Below are positions 11,782-22,352 of a stretch of DNA of 64,000 nt, in pieces. A program made the position numbers and the translations under genes. The stretch is taken from assembly GCF_020165985.1 (NCBI RefSeq), contig NZ_JAIUKZ010000001.1, positions 416,001 to 480,000 on the forward strand, given 5' to 3'. The notes beneath the pieces were generated by a model, which saw only the letters and a list, made by a program, of their open reading frames with translations, was not told the origin of the DNA and searched no databases. Origin of the DNA: Bacillus sp. RAR_GA_16. GTDB lineage: Bacteria > Bacillota > Bacilli > Bacillales > Guptibacillaceae. How positions within the stretch are numbered: the first letter of the stretch is position 1; each line of letters opens with the position of its first letter.

Positions 11782-13218
11782 ATGAAAATACAGCAAGTAC
11801 CATTATATGAGGCTCTGACCGTTTGGAAAGATCAGAATCCTCTTTCCTTTCATGTTCCAGGGCATAAGAATGGAACGATTTTTTCTTCCTATAAACGTGC
11901 AGATCATCTGTACAAAGAGTTATTGAAAATAGATGCAACAGAGCTTTCAGGACTAGATGACCTTCATCATGCTGAAGGCCCCATTAAGGAGGCAGAGGAG
12001 CTTACAGCCGATCTATATGGAAGTGTTGAAACGCGCTTCTTGGTCGGTGGTTCCACAACTGGTAATCTAGCGATGATCATGGCAGTTTGTTCTGAAGGAG
12101 ATATGGTTCTCGTTCAAAAGAATTGTCACAAATCCGTTTTGAATGGACTTCGCTTAGCGAAAGCACAACCAGTATTTCTCACTCCGTTGATTGATGAAGA
12201 AAGCCAGGTGCCAACTGGAGTTTCGGTTGATCTTATTGAACGAGCCCTTTCGAGATATAGCAATATCAAAGCAGTTGTCCTGACAAACCCAAATTATTAT
12301 GGAATGACTTTGAACTTAAGGCCAATGATCGATTATGCACATCAGCACGGAGTAGCGGTATTGGTCGATGAAGCGCACGGAGCGCATTTTATAAGCAAGC
12401 GTTTTTTTCCTGAAAGTGCTGTAAAGCAAGGAGCAGATGTCGTTGTTCAATCTGCTCATAAAACACTTCCAGCTATGACGATGGGCGCTTACTTACATCT
12501 AGGCAATGAAGAATACAAGAGGGCAATAAATGACTACCTACAAGTCTTTCAGTCAAGTAGTCCTTCGTATCCAATAATGGCTTCCCTCGATTTAGCAAGA
12601 CACTACCTCTCTTCTCTTACAGTACAGCAGCTGGGTCAAATTTTAGAAGAGATTCGCCAGTTTAAGAAGCAATTGAGTGAAGTTCCTGGCATCAAAATAA
12701 TTGGCGAGGTAAGTCGTGCGTATCATCAGCTTGATCCTATCAAAATAACGGTTCAGCTAGCTGGGGTGTCAGGATATGAGTTAGCAAAGAGGCTTGAAGA
12801 TGAAGGTATATTCGTAGAGCTTAGTGATCCTTTAAACGTCTTACTCGTTTGCCCAATTGCTTCTAGTGAAGAGGTTTATACGCGAACGTTACAGGCATTT
12901 AAAAAGATTTCCATTTACAGAAAAGAAGCCAATTTTAATAAATTTCGATATGAGTTGGATCATGAAGATATGACTTTTCCTGCTTATTCCTTTGTGAAAT
13001 TGGAGACGATGAATACAAAGAGGGTTAAGTTAATAGAGGCCACTGGCATGATAGCTGCAAGAGGTTTGATTCCATATCCGCCAGGGATTCCTGTTGTGCT
13101 ACCGGGTGAACGTATTCCAATTGAGAAGGTAAAACGTTTAGATTCGATTCTGCTTTCTGGAGGACATATACAGGGAATACAAGATGAGATGATTGAGATT
13201 GCAATAGAAGAGGAGTAG
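11782..13218 (+). CDS. yaaO: Orn/Lys/Arg decarboxylase family protein YaaO
   Basis: This is a PLP-dependent fold-type I amino-acid decarboxylase of the short Gram-positive class (478 residues from ATG 11782; B. subtilis YaaO has 480). Visible motifs are SFHVPGHKNG near the N-terminus, DEAHGAH (196-202), and the PLP lysine Lys227 in SAHKTLPAMTMG. A C-terminal Orn/Lys/Arg decarboxylase domain ends with the IPYPPGIP motif. The substrate is not deducible from sequence. A GTG at 11773 is possible, but ATG 11782 with AAGTGG upstream aligns better with the family. It is followed within 5 nt by tmk. Confidence 0.9.
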   Translation: MKIQQVPLYEALTVWKDQNPLSFHVPGHKNGTIFSSYKRADHLYKELLKIDATELSGLDDLHHAEGPIKEAEELTADLYGSVETRFLVGGSTTGNLAMIMAVCSEGDMVLVQKNCHKSVLNGLRLAKAQPVFLTPLIDEESQVPTGVSVDLIERALSRYSNIKAVVLTNPNYYGMTLNLRPMIDYAHQHGVAVLVDEAHGAHFISKRFFPESAVKQGADVVVQSAHKTLPAMTMGAYLHLGNEEYKRAINDYLQVFQSSSPSYPIMASLDLARHYLSSLTVQQLGQILEEIRQFKKQLSEVPGIKIIGEVSRAYHQLDPIKITVQLAGVSGYELAKRLEDEGIFVELSDPLNVLLVCPIASSEEVYTRTLQAFKKISIYRKEANFNKFRYELDHEDMTFPAYSFVKLETMNTKRVKLIEATGMIAARGLIPYPPGIPVVLPGERIPIEKVKRLDSILLSGGHIQGIQDEMIEIAIEEE

Positions 13219-13222
13219 GGCA

Positions 13223-13864
13223 TTGAAAGGATTATTTATCACATTCGAAGGACCGGACGGGGCGGGTAAATCGACCCAGGTTCAGAAATTAGCCGATTAT
13301 TTAAATGAAGAAGGTATTCCATATATTCATACAAGAGAGCCAGGGGGTACGGCGATCAGCGACCAAATTCGATCGCTTATTTTAAATCCGGAGCATAAAG
13401 AGATGGTGGATGAAACAGAGGTCCTTCTTTATGCTTCATCGCGTGCACAGCACGTAAGAGAGAAGATCATCCCTGCATTAAATAAAGGATACCTAGTCAT
13501 TTGTGACCGTTTTGTTGATGCATCGATTGCTTATCAAGGAGTAGGACTTGGGTTAGATGTTGAAAAAGTGAAGGTTATTAACGAATTTGCTACCGGTGGA
13601 CTTACACCGGATCGGAGCTATATGATTGATCTCCCGGTTTCCGTAGGTAAAGAACGAATGATTGCTCGGAACCAATTGGATCGAATTGAACAGAAAGGTA
13701 CGGCTTATCATGAAAAGGTAAGGGAAGCTTTTTTAGAATTATATAAAGAAAATAATGAACGCATCCATTTGATCAATGGAGAGAAACAAGTTGAGGAAAT
13801 TTTTTCAGCAATAATAGAGGATTTTAAAGTCCTTTGGGATAACTATTCTACTAATAACGAATAA
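13223..13864 (+). CDS. tmk: Thymidylate kinase
   Basis: Tmk phosphorylates dTMP to dTDP, an essential step in dTTP supply. The 213-residue sequence has the P-loop GPDGAGKST (10-18), the DRF motif around residue 95 and the expected lid region. The start is TTG 13223, set by the ribosome binding site AGGAGTAGGG that overlaps the yaaO stop; the protein then begins KGLFITFEG exactly where family members start. It heads the conserved tmk-darA-holB-ricT-yabA cluster. Confidence 0.96.
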   Translation: MKGLFITFEGPDGAGKSTQVQKLADYLNEEGIPYIHTREPGGTAISDQIRSLILNPEHKEMVDETEVLLYASSRAQHVREKIIPALNKGYLVICDRFVDASIAYQGVGLGLDVEKVKVINEFATGGLTPDRSYMIDLPVSVGKERMIARNQLDRIEQKGTAYHEKVREAFLELYKENNERIHLINGEKQVEEIFSAIIEDFKVLWDNYSTNNE

Positions 13865-14224
<360 letters not shown>

Positions 14225-14246
14225 ACTAGTAGGATGAGGGATAGAA

Positions 14247-15233
14247 ATGACAGATTGGATTGAATTAAAAGAGCGCCAGCCTACGGTTGTTAGGATGGTC
14301 ATCAACAGTTTTAAAAAAGAACGTCTGTCTCACGCTTACTTATTCGATGGTGGAGCAGGTACTGGAAAAAAAGATATCGCCGTTCATATGGCAAAAACTT
14401 ATTTTTGCCAGGAGCGAACAGGAATTGATCCGTGTCAACAGTGTAAAGACTGCAAACGAATTGATTCAGGGAACCATCCGGATCTCCATCTTATCGAACC
14501 CGAGGGACAATCGATCAAAATTGACCAAATTAGAAAACTACAAAAAGAATTCTCCTATCTTGGAGTAGAGTCACGTAAAAAAGTATATATTTTAAATCAT
14601 TCTGATCGTATGACCACTCAAGCAGCAAATAGCTTACTTAAATTTCTAGAAGAGCCAGGGCAAATGACGATGGCTATTTTATTAACAGAACAAAAGCAAC
14701 ATATTCTTTCAACGATTTATTCAAGATGTCAGGTTATCACCTTCCAACCTCTTTCAACAAGTGGAGTAGAAGAAGCACTTATTAATGAAGGAGTGGCGTC
14801 ATACCTTGCTAAAACAGCTGCTCAGCTAACAAATGACCAGCGCGCAGCAAAGGAGCTTGCGCTCGATGAGTGGTTTGCACAGGCAAGAGCGATAGTGATA
14901 CAATTGAGTGAAGAGTTGAAGGAAAGACCTCATCAGGTTTTCCTAACGATCCATGACAAATGGCTAGTACATTTTAAGGATAAAACGCAGCAGGATATGG
15001 GCCTTAATCTTATGCTTTTTTGGTATAAGGATTTAATGAAAATACAACTGCAAGATAATCGAATTGTCTATGCAGATCAGAAGGATAAGCTCGAACGTTA
15101 TGCCCTTCAATTCGGAAGAAAGAAGATAAGTCAGCATATGATGGCGATACTTGATGCCAAAAGACGTCTGAGTGCAAATACAAACCCGCAGTTTGTGATG
15201 GAACAGCTAGTGCTCAGGTTACGGGAGGGATAA
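14247..15233 (+). CDS. holB: DNA polymerase III subunit delta'
   Basis: The delta' subunit completes the clamp-loader ring with DnaX and delta. The 328-residue protein has the AAA+ region with GGAGTGKK (35-42), zinc-type cysteines (Cys54, 63, 66, 69) and the NSLLKFLEEPG and IYSRCQ sensor motifs shared with DnaX, followed by the collar domain. It is an ATP-site-degenerate relative of DnaX, as usual for delta'. ATG 14247 follows GGATGAGGG. Confidence 0.94.
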   Translation: MTDWIELKERQPTVVRMVINSFKKERLSHAYLFDGGAGTGKKDIAVHMAKTYFCQERTGIDPCQQCKDCKRIDSGNHPDLHLIEPEGQSIKIDQIRKLQKEFSYLGVESRKKVYILNHSDRMTTQAANSLLKFLEEPGQMTMAILLTEQKQHILSTIYSRCQVITFQPLSTSGVEEALINEGVASYLAKTAAQLTNDQRAAKELALDEWFAQARAIVIQLSEELKERPHQVFLTIHDKWLVHFKDKTQQDMGLNLMLFWYKDLMKIQLQDNRIVYADQKDKLERYALQFGRKKISQHMMAILDAKRRLSANTNPQFVMEQLVLRLREG

Positions 15234-15237
15234 GTTT

Positions 15238-16065
15238 GTGTATGAAGTAGTTGGCGTTCGCTTTAAAAAAGCGGGGAAGATCTATTACTTTGATCCGAGT
15301 AGCCTCCAGGTGTCCGACAAGGAATTTGTTATCGTGGAGACTGCCAGAGGGGTTGAATTTGGAAAAGTTGTTTTAGCTAACAAGCAAGTGGATGAAGAAG
15401 ATATTGTTCTTCCTCTTAAGAAAGTGATTCGCATAGCGGATGAGAAAGATCGCCTTGCGGTAGAAGATAATAAACATGCGGCTGAAGAAGCTTTTGATGT
15501 GTGCGTTTCTAAAATTGAAGAGTACAAGCTTGATATGAAGCTTGTTGATGTTGAATATACATTTGATCGAAATAAAATCATTTTTTATTTTACAGCAGAT
15601 GGAAGAGTCGATTTTCGCGAACTTGTGAAAGGGCTCGCATCCATTTTTCGGACAAGAATTGAACTTCGTCAAATTGGAGTACGTGATGAAGCGAAAATGC
15701 TTGGCGGTATTGGACCGTGCGGCAGAATGCTTTGTTGTTCAACGTGGCTTGGCGATTTTGAACCTGTTTCGATTAAGATGGCGAAAGATCAAAATCTTTC
15801 CTTAAATCCTGCTAAAATATCTGGACTATGCGGCAGGTTAATGTGCTGCTTAAAGTATGAAAACGATGCTTATGAATCCGGTAAAAAAGAGCTTCCAGAC
15901 GTTGGGAAGACGATCCATACCGGACAAGGCAAAGGGAAAGTAGTTGGGTTGAATATATTGGAGCGTCTTGTTCAGGTGGAATTGTTCGAACTTAACCGCG
16001 TGACAGAATATACGCTTGATGAATTAATACAAGACGGCGCAGTATCTACGCAAGCCACAGATTGA
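15238..16065 (+). CDS. ricT: Regulatory Fe-S protein RicT (YaaT, PSP1 domain)
   Basis: RicT (YaaT) forms the Ric complex with RicA and RicF, which carries [4Fe-4S] clusters and directs RNase Y processing; it affects competence, biofilm formation and the sporulation phosphorelay. The 275-residue protein has the conserved cysteine sets Cys161, Cys166-Cys167 and Cys198, Cys203-Cys204 in GPCGRMLCC and GLCGRLMCC. The start is GTG 15238, four nt after the holB stop, with GGGAGGG upstream. Confidence 0.94.
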   Translation: MYEVVGVRFKKAGKIYYFDPSSLQVSDKEFVIVETARGVEFGKVVLANKQVDEEDIVLPLKKVIRIADEKDRLAVEDNKHAAEEAFDVCVSKIEEYKLDMKLVDVEYTFDRNKIIFYFTADGRVDFRELVKGLASIFRTRIELRQIGVRDEAKMLGGIGPCGRMLCCSTWLGDFEPVSIKMAKDQNLSLNPAKISGLCGRLMCCLKYENDAYESGKKELPDVGKTIHTGQGKGKVVGLNILERLVQVELFELNRVTEYTLDELIQDGAVSTQATD

Positions 16066-16081
16066 TTGAGGTGGAACGGAA

Positions 16082-16426
16082 GTGGAGAAAAAAGAAGTTT
16101 TTTCACGTGTAAGCTCAATGGAAGAACAGATTGGTGACTTATACAAACAATTAGGCGAACTTAAAGAACATCTTGCAGGACTTCTGGAAGAGAATCACCA
16201 TCTCGAAATTGAGAATCACCACTTGCGAGAGCGGTTAGAACAAACTTCAGAGCCGAAGAGTCATTCATCTGGCAAGAAGAAGCGTGGTAAACCAGAAGTT
16301 GGAGAAGGATATGACAATCTAGCTAGGTTATACCAGGAAGGTTTTCATATTTGCAACCTCCACTATGGGAGTATTCGGACAGAAGGAGATTGCCTCTTCT
16401 GCCTGTCGTTCTTAAATAAGAAGTAG
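16082..16426 (+). CDS. yabA: Replication initiation control protein YabA
   Basis: YabA binds DnaA and DnaN and restrains re-initiation at oriC. The 114-residue protein has an N-terminal coiled coil (about residues 10-54, giving the tetramer stalk), a basic linker, and a C-terminal zinc-binding domain (His89, Cys91, Cys104, Cys107). The start is GTG 16082 with GGTGGAACGG upstream. The protein is only a few residues shorter than B. subtilis YabA (119). It ends the tmk operon. Confidence 0.94.
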   Translation: MEKKEVFSRVSSMEEQIGDLYKQLGELKEHLAGLLEENHHLEIENHHLRERLEQTSEPKSHSSGKKKRGKPEVGEGYDNLARLYQEGFHICNLHYGSIRTEGDCLFCLSFLNKK

Positions 16427-16432
16427 TGATCT

Positions 16433-16464
16433 GGTCTTTCCGCAAATGGAAAGACCTTTTTTAC
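16433..16464 (+). terminator. Terminator after yabA
   Basis: The perfect 9-bp stem GGTCTTTCC/GGAAAGACC has loop GCAAAT and a TTTTTT tract. Confidence 0.92.
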
Positions 16465-16513
16465 ACTTTGAAGTGAAGAGATAAACAATTGATACAGATA
16501 GGAGAACAGCATC

Positions 16514-17251
16514 ATGCAATTAAGCGGTGATGAACGAATTGATTACATCATTGAAAACGAACTTAGCATTATTCAAAGTCCAACCGTTTTTTCCTTTTCC
16601 TTAGACGCCATTTTACTAGCGAGGTTTGCCTGGGTTCCAATTAAGCGGGGAAAGATAATCGATCTGTGTACGGGAAACGGGATAATTCCATTGTTGCTTT
16701 CACGTCGAAGTGAAGTGCCAATCGAAGGGGTAGAAATTCAAGAGCGTCTTTTTGACATGGGAAAAAGAAGCATTGAATTCAATCAACTAGATGAACAATT
16801 AACGCTCCACCATGCAGATATTCGAGAGTTACCGGTTACAATTAAACAGGAATCATATGATGCTGTTACGTGTAATCCCCCCTATTTTAAAAGTCAGCGA
16901 CATGAGCAGCGAAATGTAAATGAGCATCTAACTATCGCTCGACATGAAGTGATGTGTACCCTTGAAGATGTCATTCAATCGTGTAGCCGATTAGTTAAAC
17001 AGGGCGGAAAGGTTTCTCTTGTGCATCGTCCTGAAAGATTACTGGATATTATGACGTTAATGAGAAAGTATCGAATTGAACCAAAAAGAATGCAGCTTGT
17101 GTATCCGAAAGTTGGGAAAGAAGCCAACATGCTTTTGATAGAAGGGATTAAAGATGGGAAACCTGATTTAAAAGTGTTGCCCCCATTCATTGTTTATCGA
17201 AATGATCATCAATATACCGATGAAATGAGCGGCGTATATGAAGAACTCTAA
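16514..17251 (+). CDS. yabB: tRNA1(Val) (adenine37-N6)-methyltransferase family protein (YabB)
   Basis: This class I SAM-dependent methyltransferase of 245 residues has motif I DLCTGNG (50-56) and the N6-adenine catalytic motif NPPYF (121-125). These place it with TrmN6/YfiC-type enzymes that modify A37 of tRNA-Val; the exact target in this organism is inferred from the family. ATG 16514 has a GGAG-type ribosome binding site about 12 nt upstream. Its end overlaps the start of yazA by 14 nt, so yabB, yazA and rsmI are translationally coupled. Confidence 0.9.
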   Translation: MQLSGDERIDYIIENELSIIQSPTVFSFSLDAILLARFAWVPIKRGKIIDLCTGNGIIPLLLSRRSEVPIEGVEIQERLFDMGKRSIEFNQLDEQLTLHHADIRELPVTIKQESYDAVTCNPPYFKSQRHEQRNVNEHLTIARHEVMCTLEDVIQSCSRLVKQGGKVSLVHRPERLLDIMTLMRKYRIEPKRMQLVYPKVGKEANMLLIEGIKDGKPDLKVLPPFIVYRNDHQYTDEMSGVYEEL

Positions 17252-17531
17252 TCACTTCGTATATATATTGGAGTGTGGAGATGGAAGCTACTATACTGGT
17301 TATACGACGGATGTATCCCAGCGGTTAGCACAACATGAATGTGGAAAAGGGGCTAAATATACAAGAGGGAGAGGGCCACTGACTCTCGTCTATCAAAACA
17401 GATTTGAGACGAAGCGTGAAGCGATGCAAGTAGAATATCAAATCAAACAATTGTCGCGCCAAAAAAAAGAAAAGATTATTAAAGAAGAGAGGCAAAATCA
17501 TGTGGAGTCAACAGAGTTACAAAGAGAGTGA
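17238..17531 (+). CDS. yazA: GIY-YIG domain endonuclease-like protein YazA
   Basis: This 97-residue single-domain GIY-YIG protein (UPF0213/SLX1-like) has the signature YILECGDGSYYTGYT at residues 9-23 and a following conserved Arg and Glu. The cellular role is unknown; family members are presumed structure-specific nucleases. It overlaps yabB upstream by 14 nt and rsmI downstream by 32 nt, as in B. subtilis. Confidence 0.9.
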   Translation: MKNSNHFVYILECGDGSYYTGYTTDVSQRLAQHECGKGAKYTRGRGPLTLVYQNRFETKREAMQVEYQIKQLSRQKKEKIIKEERQNHVESTELQRE

Positions 17532-18366
17532 GACAGGAAAACTTTATCTCGTCCCGACCCCAATCGGTAATTTAAATGATATGACCTTTCGAGCGATTCA
17601 GACATTAAAAGATGCTGACCTTATTGCTGCAGAAGACACGAGACAATCCAAAAAATTGACCAATCACTTCGATATTGAAACAAAGTTAATTAGCTATCAC
17701 GAACATAATAAAGAGTCGAGTGGTTTTAAGTTATTGGAGCGATTAAGAGAAGGGCAAACCATTGCTCTAATTAGTGATGCGGGGATGCCTGCCATTTCTG
17801 ATCCGGGATATGAAATTGTTACATCTTGTCTCGCTGAAAATATTCCTGTTATCCCATTACCAGGAGCAAATGCTGCCATCACGGCACTCGTTGCATCAGG
17901 CTTACCAACCCAGCATTTCTATTATTATGGTTTCCTCTCACGACAGAAAAAAGAGCGGAAGAAAGAACTATCCCAATTAAGAAGTATTCCTTCACCAATT
18001 ATGTTCTATGAAGCTCCTCATCGATTAAAGGAAATGATGAAAGCTATTCTCGAAGTACTTGGAAACCGAGAGATTGTTATAGCAAGAGAATTAACAAAGC
18101 GATATGAAGAGTTTATTCGTGGAACAGTCGAAGAAGTCCTTGTCTGGTGTGAGCAGTCAGAGATTCGAGGCGAATTTTGTGTTATTGTCGATGGTGGTAC
18201 TGAAGAAGTGGCTAGTGAAGAACAGTGGTGGACAAACTTTTCATTACAAGAACACGTGGAACATTATGTTAATGAAGGAATGAAAAGCAAGGATGCTATT
18301 AAACAAGTGTCTGTTGAAAGAGAGCTTCCAAAAAGAGATGTGTATCAAGCTTATCATGTCGAATAA
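17500..18366 (+). CDS. rsmI: 16S rRNA (cytidine1402-2'-O)-methyltransferase RsmI
   Basis: RsmI 2'-O-methylates C1402 in the 16S decoding centre. The 288-residue tetrapyrrole-methylase-fold protein has LYLVPTPIGNL (about 15-25), the AAEDTR motif, and the ISDAGMPAISDPG and PLPGANAAITAL motifs of the SAM-binding cleft. The start is ATG 17500, which gives an N-terminus equivalent to B. subtilis YabC; the overlap with yazA is conserved. A shared terminator separates it from convergent abrB. Confidence 0.95.
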   Translation: MWSQQSYKESETGKLYLVPTPIGNLNDMTFRAIQTLKDADLIAAEDTRQSKKLTNHFDIETKLISYHEHNKESSGFKLLERLREGQTIALISDAGMPAISDPGYEIVTSCLAENIPVIPLPGANAAITALVASGLPTQHFYYYGFLSRQKKERKKELSQLRSIPSPIMFYEAPHRLKEMMKAILEVLGNREIVIARELTKRYEEFIRGTVEEVLVWCEQSEIRGEFCVIVDGGTEEVASEEQWWTNFSLQEHVEHYVNEGMKSKDAIKQVSVERELPKRDVYQAYHVE

Positions 18367-18371
18367 CGATG

Positions 18372-18409
18372 TCGAAAAAAAGCTCCTGCCGCTGGCAGGA
18401 GCTTTTCGA
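18372..18409. terminator. Bidirectional terminator between rsmI and abrB
   Basis: The stem AAAAGCTCCTGCC/GGCAGGAGCTTTT has a 3-nt loop. Read on the minus strand it ends in seven T residues (strong, for abrB); read on the plus strand it ends in TTTTCG (for rsmI). Confidence 0.88.
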
Positions 18410-18417
18410 TACGATTA

Positions 18418-18696
18418 TTATTTTGCAAGAGCTTTTTGAATTTCTTCCAATACTTGCTCTGCGCCTTCTTTGCTAAGGATTAGCTTTCCGTTACCAATTG
18501 CTAAATTGTCATCGGATACTTCACCAGTTACCTGGCAAGTCATGTTAGGCTTATACTTTTTAAGAATGATGCGCTCGTCGTCAACGTAGATTTCAAGAGC
18601 GTCCTTTTCTGCGATGCCAAGAGTACGGCGTAGTTCGATTGGAATAACAACACGGCCAAGCTCGTCAACTTTACGTACAATACCAGTAGATTTCAT
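18418..18696 (-). CDS. abrB: Transition-state regulator AbrB
   Basis: AbrB is a tetrameric DNA-binding repressor that keeps stationary-phase and sporulation genes off during growth and is itself repressed by Spo0A. The 92-residue protein has the N-terminal swapped-hairpin DNA-binding domain MKSTGIVRKVDELGRVVIP and a C-terminal oligomerisation half. The length is close to B. subtilis AbrB. It lies convergent to rsmI and divergent from metS. Its promoter and Spo0A boxes are annotated separately. Confidence 0.95.
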   Translation of the reverse strand: MKSTGIVRKVDELGRVVIPIELRRTLGIAEKDALEIYVDDERIILKKYKPNMTCQVTGEVSDDNLAIGNGKLILSKEGAEQVLEEIQKALAK

Positions 18697-18741
18697 GTTT
18701 TATACTCCCCTATTCCCAATTTTTTATTAATTACGTCAGGA

Positions 18742-18799
18742 TTCGACAAATTTCTCTATTTATGTTCTATATAATACCAGTGTTTCCCATTAGCGTCAA
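18742..18799 (-). promoter_or_regulatory. abrB sigma-A promoter with a downstream Spo0A box
   Basis: On the minus strand, TTGACG (18799-18794) and TATTAT (18776-18771) are spaced by exactly 17 bp. A perfect Spo0A box TGTCGAA lies at 18748-18742, about 16-22 nt downstream of the predicted start. Spo0A represses B. subtilis abrB from boxes at the equivalent position. Confidence 0.8.
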
Positions 18800-18893
18800 T
18801 CCTTTTAAATGGGTAAATATTTCCTAGAAAAGGTCCGCTAAGGGATTGATAGTACTATAAAATTGCCAAAACCTGACTTGCCTATATTAATAA

Positions 18894-18923
18894 TTCGACA
18901 ATTTTCTTGTAAATCCTTCGACA
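18894..18923 (-). promoter_or_regulatory. Two further Spo0A boxes in the abrB-metS intergenic region
   Basis: Perfect TGTCGAA boxes on the minus strand lie at 18900-18894 and 18923-18917, 23 bp apart. They overlap a weak second promoter-like pair on the minus strand (TTTACA, 17 bp, TTAATA at 18913-18885), which could be a distal abrB promoter. Confidence 0.55.
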
Positions 18924-18969
18924 TGAATTGTAAATTTGTGTAGGTAAAAGGGATTTAAGCCTCGCTTCC

Positions 18970-18998
18970 TTGCAATTATTCCTTAAATTAGTTATATT
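18970..18998 (+). promoter_or_regulatory. Candidate sigma-A promoter of metS
   Basis: TTGCAA (18970-18975) and TATATT (18993-18998) are separated by 17 bp. The predicted start near 19005 gives a leader of about 200 nt ahead of metS. Confidence 0.6.
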
Positions 18999-19004
18999 TT
19001 GATG

Positions 19005-21148
<2,144 letters not shown>

Positions 21149-21154
21149 TCTTTC

Positions 21155-21187
21155 AAGACTCGGTCTTAACAGACCGGGTCTTTTTTA
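21155..21187 (+). terminator. Terminator after metS
   Basis: AAGACTCGGTC (21155-21165) pairs with GACCGGGTCTT (21172-21182) and is followed by TTTT. Confidence 0.88.
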
Positions 21188-21426
21188 CTTCTTATCTCAC
21201 AAATTATGCCTGTGAATAAACGGATTATTTGTGAGTATCTGTCCTTCTATTACCTCATAATAAAAAGGATGAAATACCTAAAAAACACTTTAATATACAG
21301 AATATTCTAACTTATTTTGTGTTCGTTGTAAACAAAATGTAATTGAAATGAAACTGTTTAGACTTAGAAAAAAACTAGGACGTTTGGTACACTAGCATCG
21401 TACTAGAGCGGAGAAGGAGTTTTGAC

Positions 21427-22197
21427 ATGTTATTCGACACGCACACCCATTTGAATGTTGAACAATTTTCCGAAGATCAACAAGAAGTGATTGAACGCGC
21501 TCAGGCAGCAGGAGTAAGCAAGATGATTGTGGTTGGTTTTGATCGTGAAACGATTACACAGGCCATGGCACTTGTTGAAAAGTATGATTTCCTTTATGCA
21601 GCTGTAGGCTGGCATCCTGTTGACGCCATTGACATGAAAGAAGAAGACCTCGAGTGGATTGAAGAGCTTGCAGGTCACCCAAAAGTAGTGGCAATTGGTG
21701 AGATGGGACTTGATTATCACTGGGACAAATCACCTCATGACATACAAAAAGATGTTTTTCGTAAGCAAATCGCGCTTGCGAAAAGAGTGAATTTACCGAT
21801 CATCATACATAATCGTGAAGCGACGAGAGATGTCATTGATGTATTGAAGGAAGAAAATGCAGCAGAAGTAGGCGGCATTATGCATTGTTTCGCTGGAACT
21901 GTAGAAGAGGCAAATGAGTGCCTTGAAATGAATTTCTACATTTCTCTTGGCGGACCAGTGACATTTAAGAATGCGAAACTCCCTAAAGAAGTTGCAAAAG
22001 AAATACCGATTGACCGTTTGCTGATTGAAACAGACTGTCCTTTCCTTGCACCACACCCAAACCGTGGTAAGCGAAATGAACCTGCGTACGTGAAACTAAT
22101 TGCAGAGCAAATTGCAGAATTGAAGGAAATGGACTACGAAGAATTAGCAAATAGAACATCTGAAAATGCGATGAACCTCTTCGGAATTAATCGCTAA
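21427..22197 (+). CDS. tatD: TatD family metal-dependent DNase (YabD/DayD)
   Basis: This 256-residue TIM-barrel hydrolase has metal ligands visible in LFDTHTHLN (residues 2-10), GEMGLDYHW, IIHNREA, MHCFAG and ETDCPFLAPHP. The TatD family are 3'-5' exonucleases acting on DNA; the Bacillus member is described as a D-aminoacyl-tRNA deacylase-like or nuclease protein, so the substrate is uncertain. GGAGAAGGAG precedes ATG 21427. The 240-bp region upstream is AT-rich with no promoter I can call confidently. Confidence 0.9.
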   Translation: MLFDTHTHLNVEQFSEDQQEVIERAQAAGVSKMIVVGFDRETITQAMALVEKYDFLYAAVGWHPVDAIDMKEEDLEWIEELAGHPKVVAIGEMGLDYHWDKSPHDIQKDVFRKQIALAKRVNLPIIIHNREATRDVIDVLKEENAAEVGGIMHCFAGTVEEANECLEMNFYISLGGPVTFKNAKLPKEVAKEIPIDRLLIETDCPFLAPHPNRGKRNEPAYVKLIAEQIAELKEMDYEELANRTSENAMNLFGINR

Positions 22198-22352
22198 TCA
22201 AAACCGTTGTCGTTAAAAAGAATTGATCTTAAGCTTTTTTGAAAAAACATCTTCCCTCTTTCAGGTTCAGTAGATTATTTATCTACTAATCTTGCAAAAG
22301 GGATAAGTGAGAAGCTTTTCTTTAAGAAACACAGTCGGTTCAAGGAGGATCT

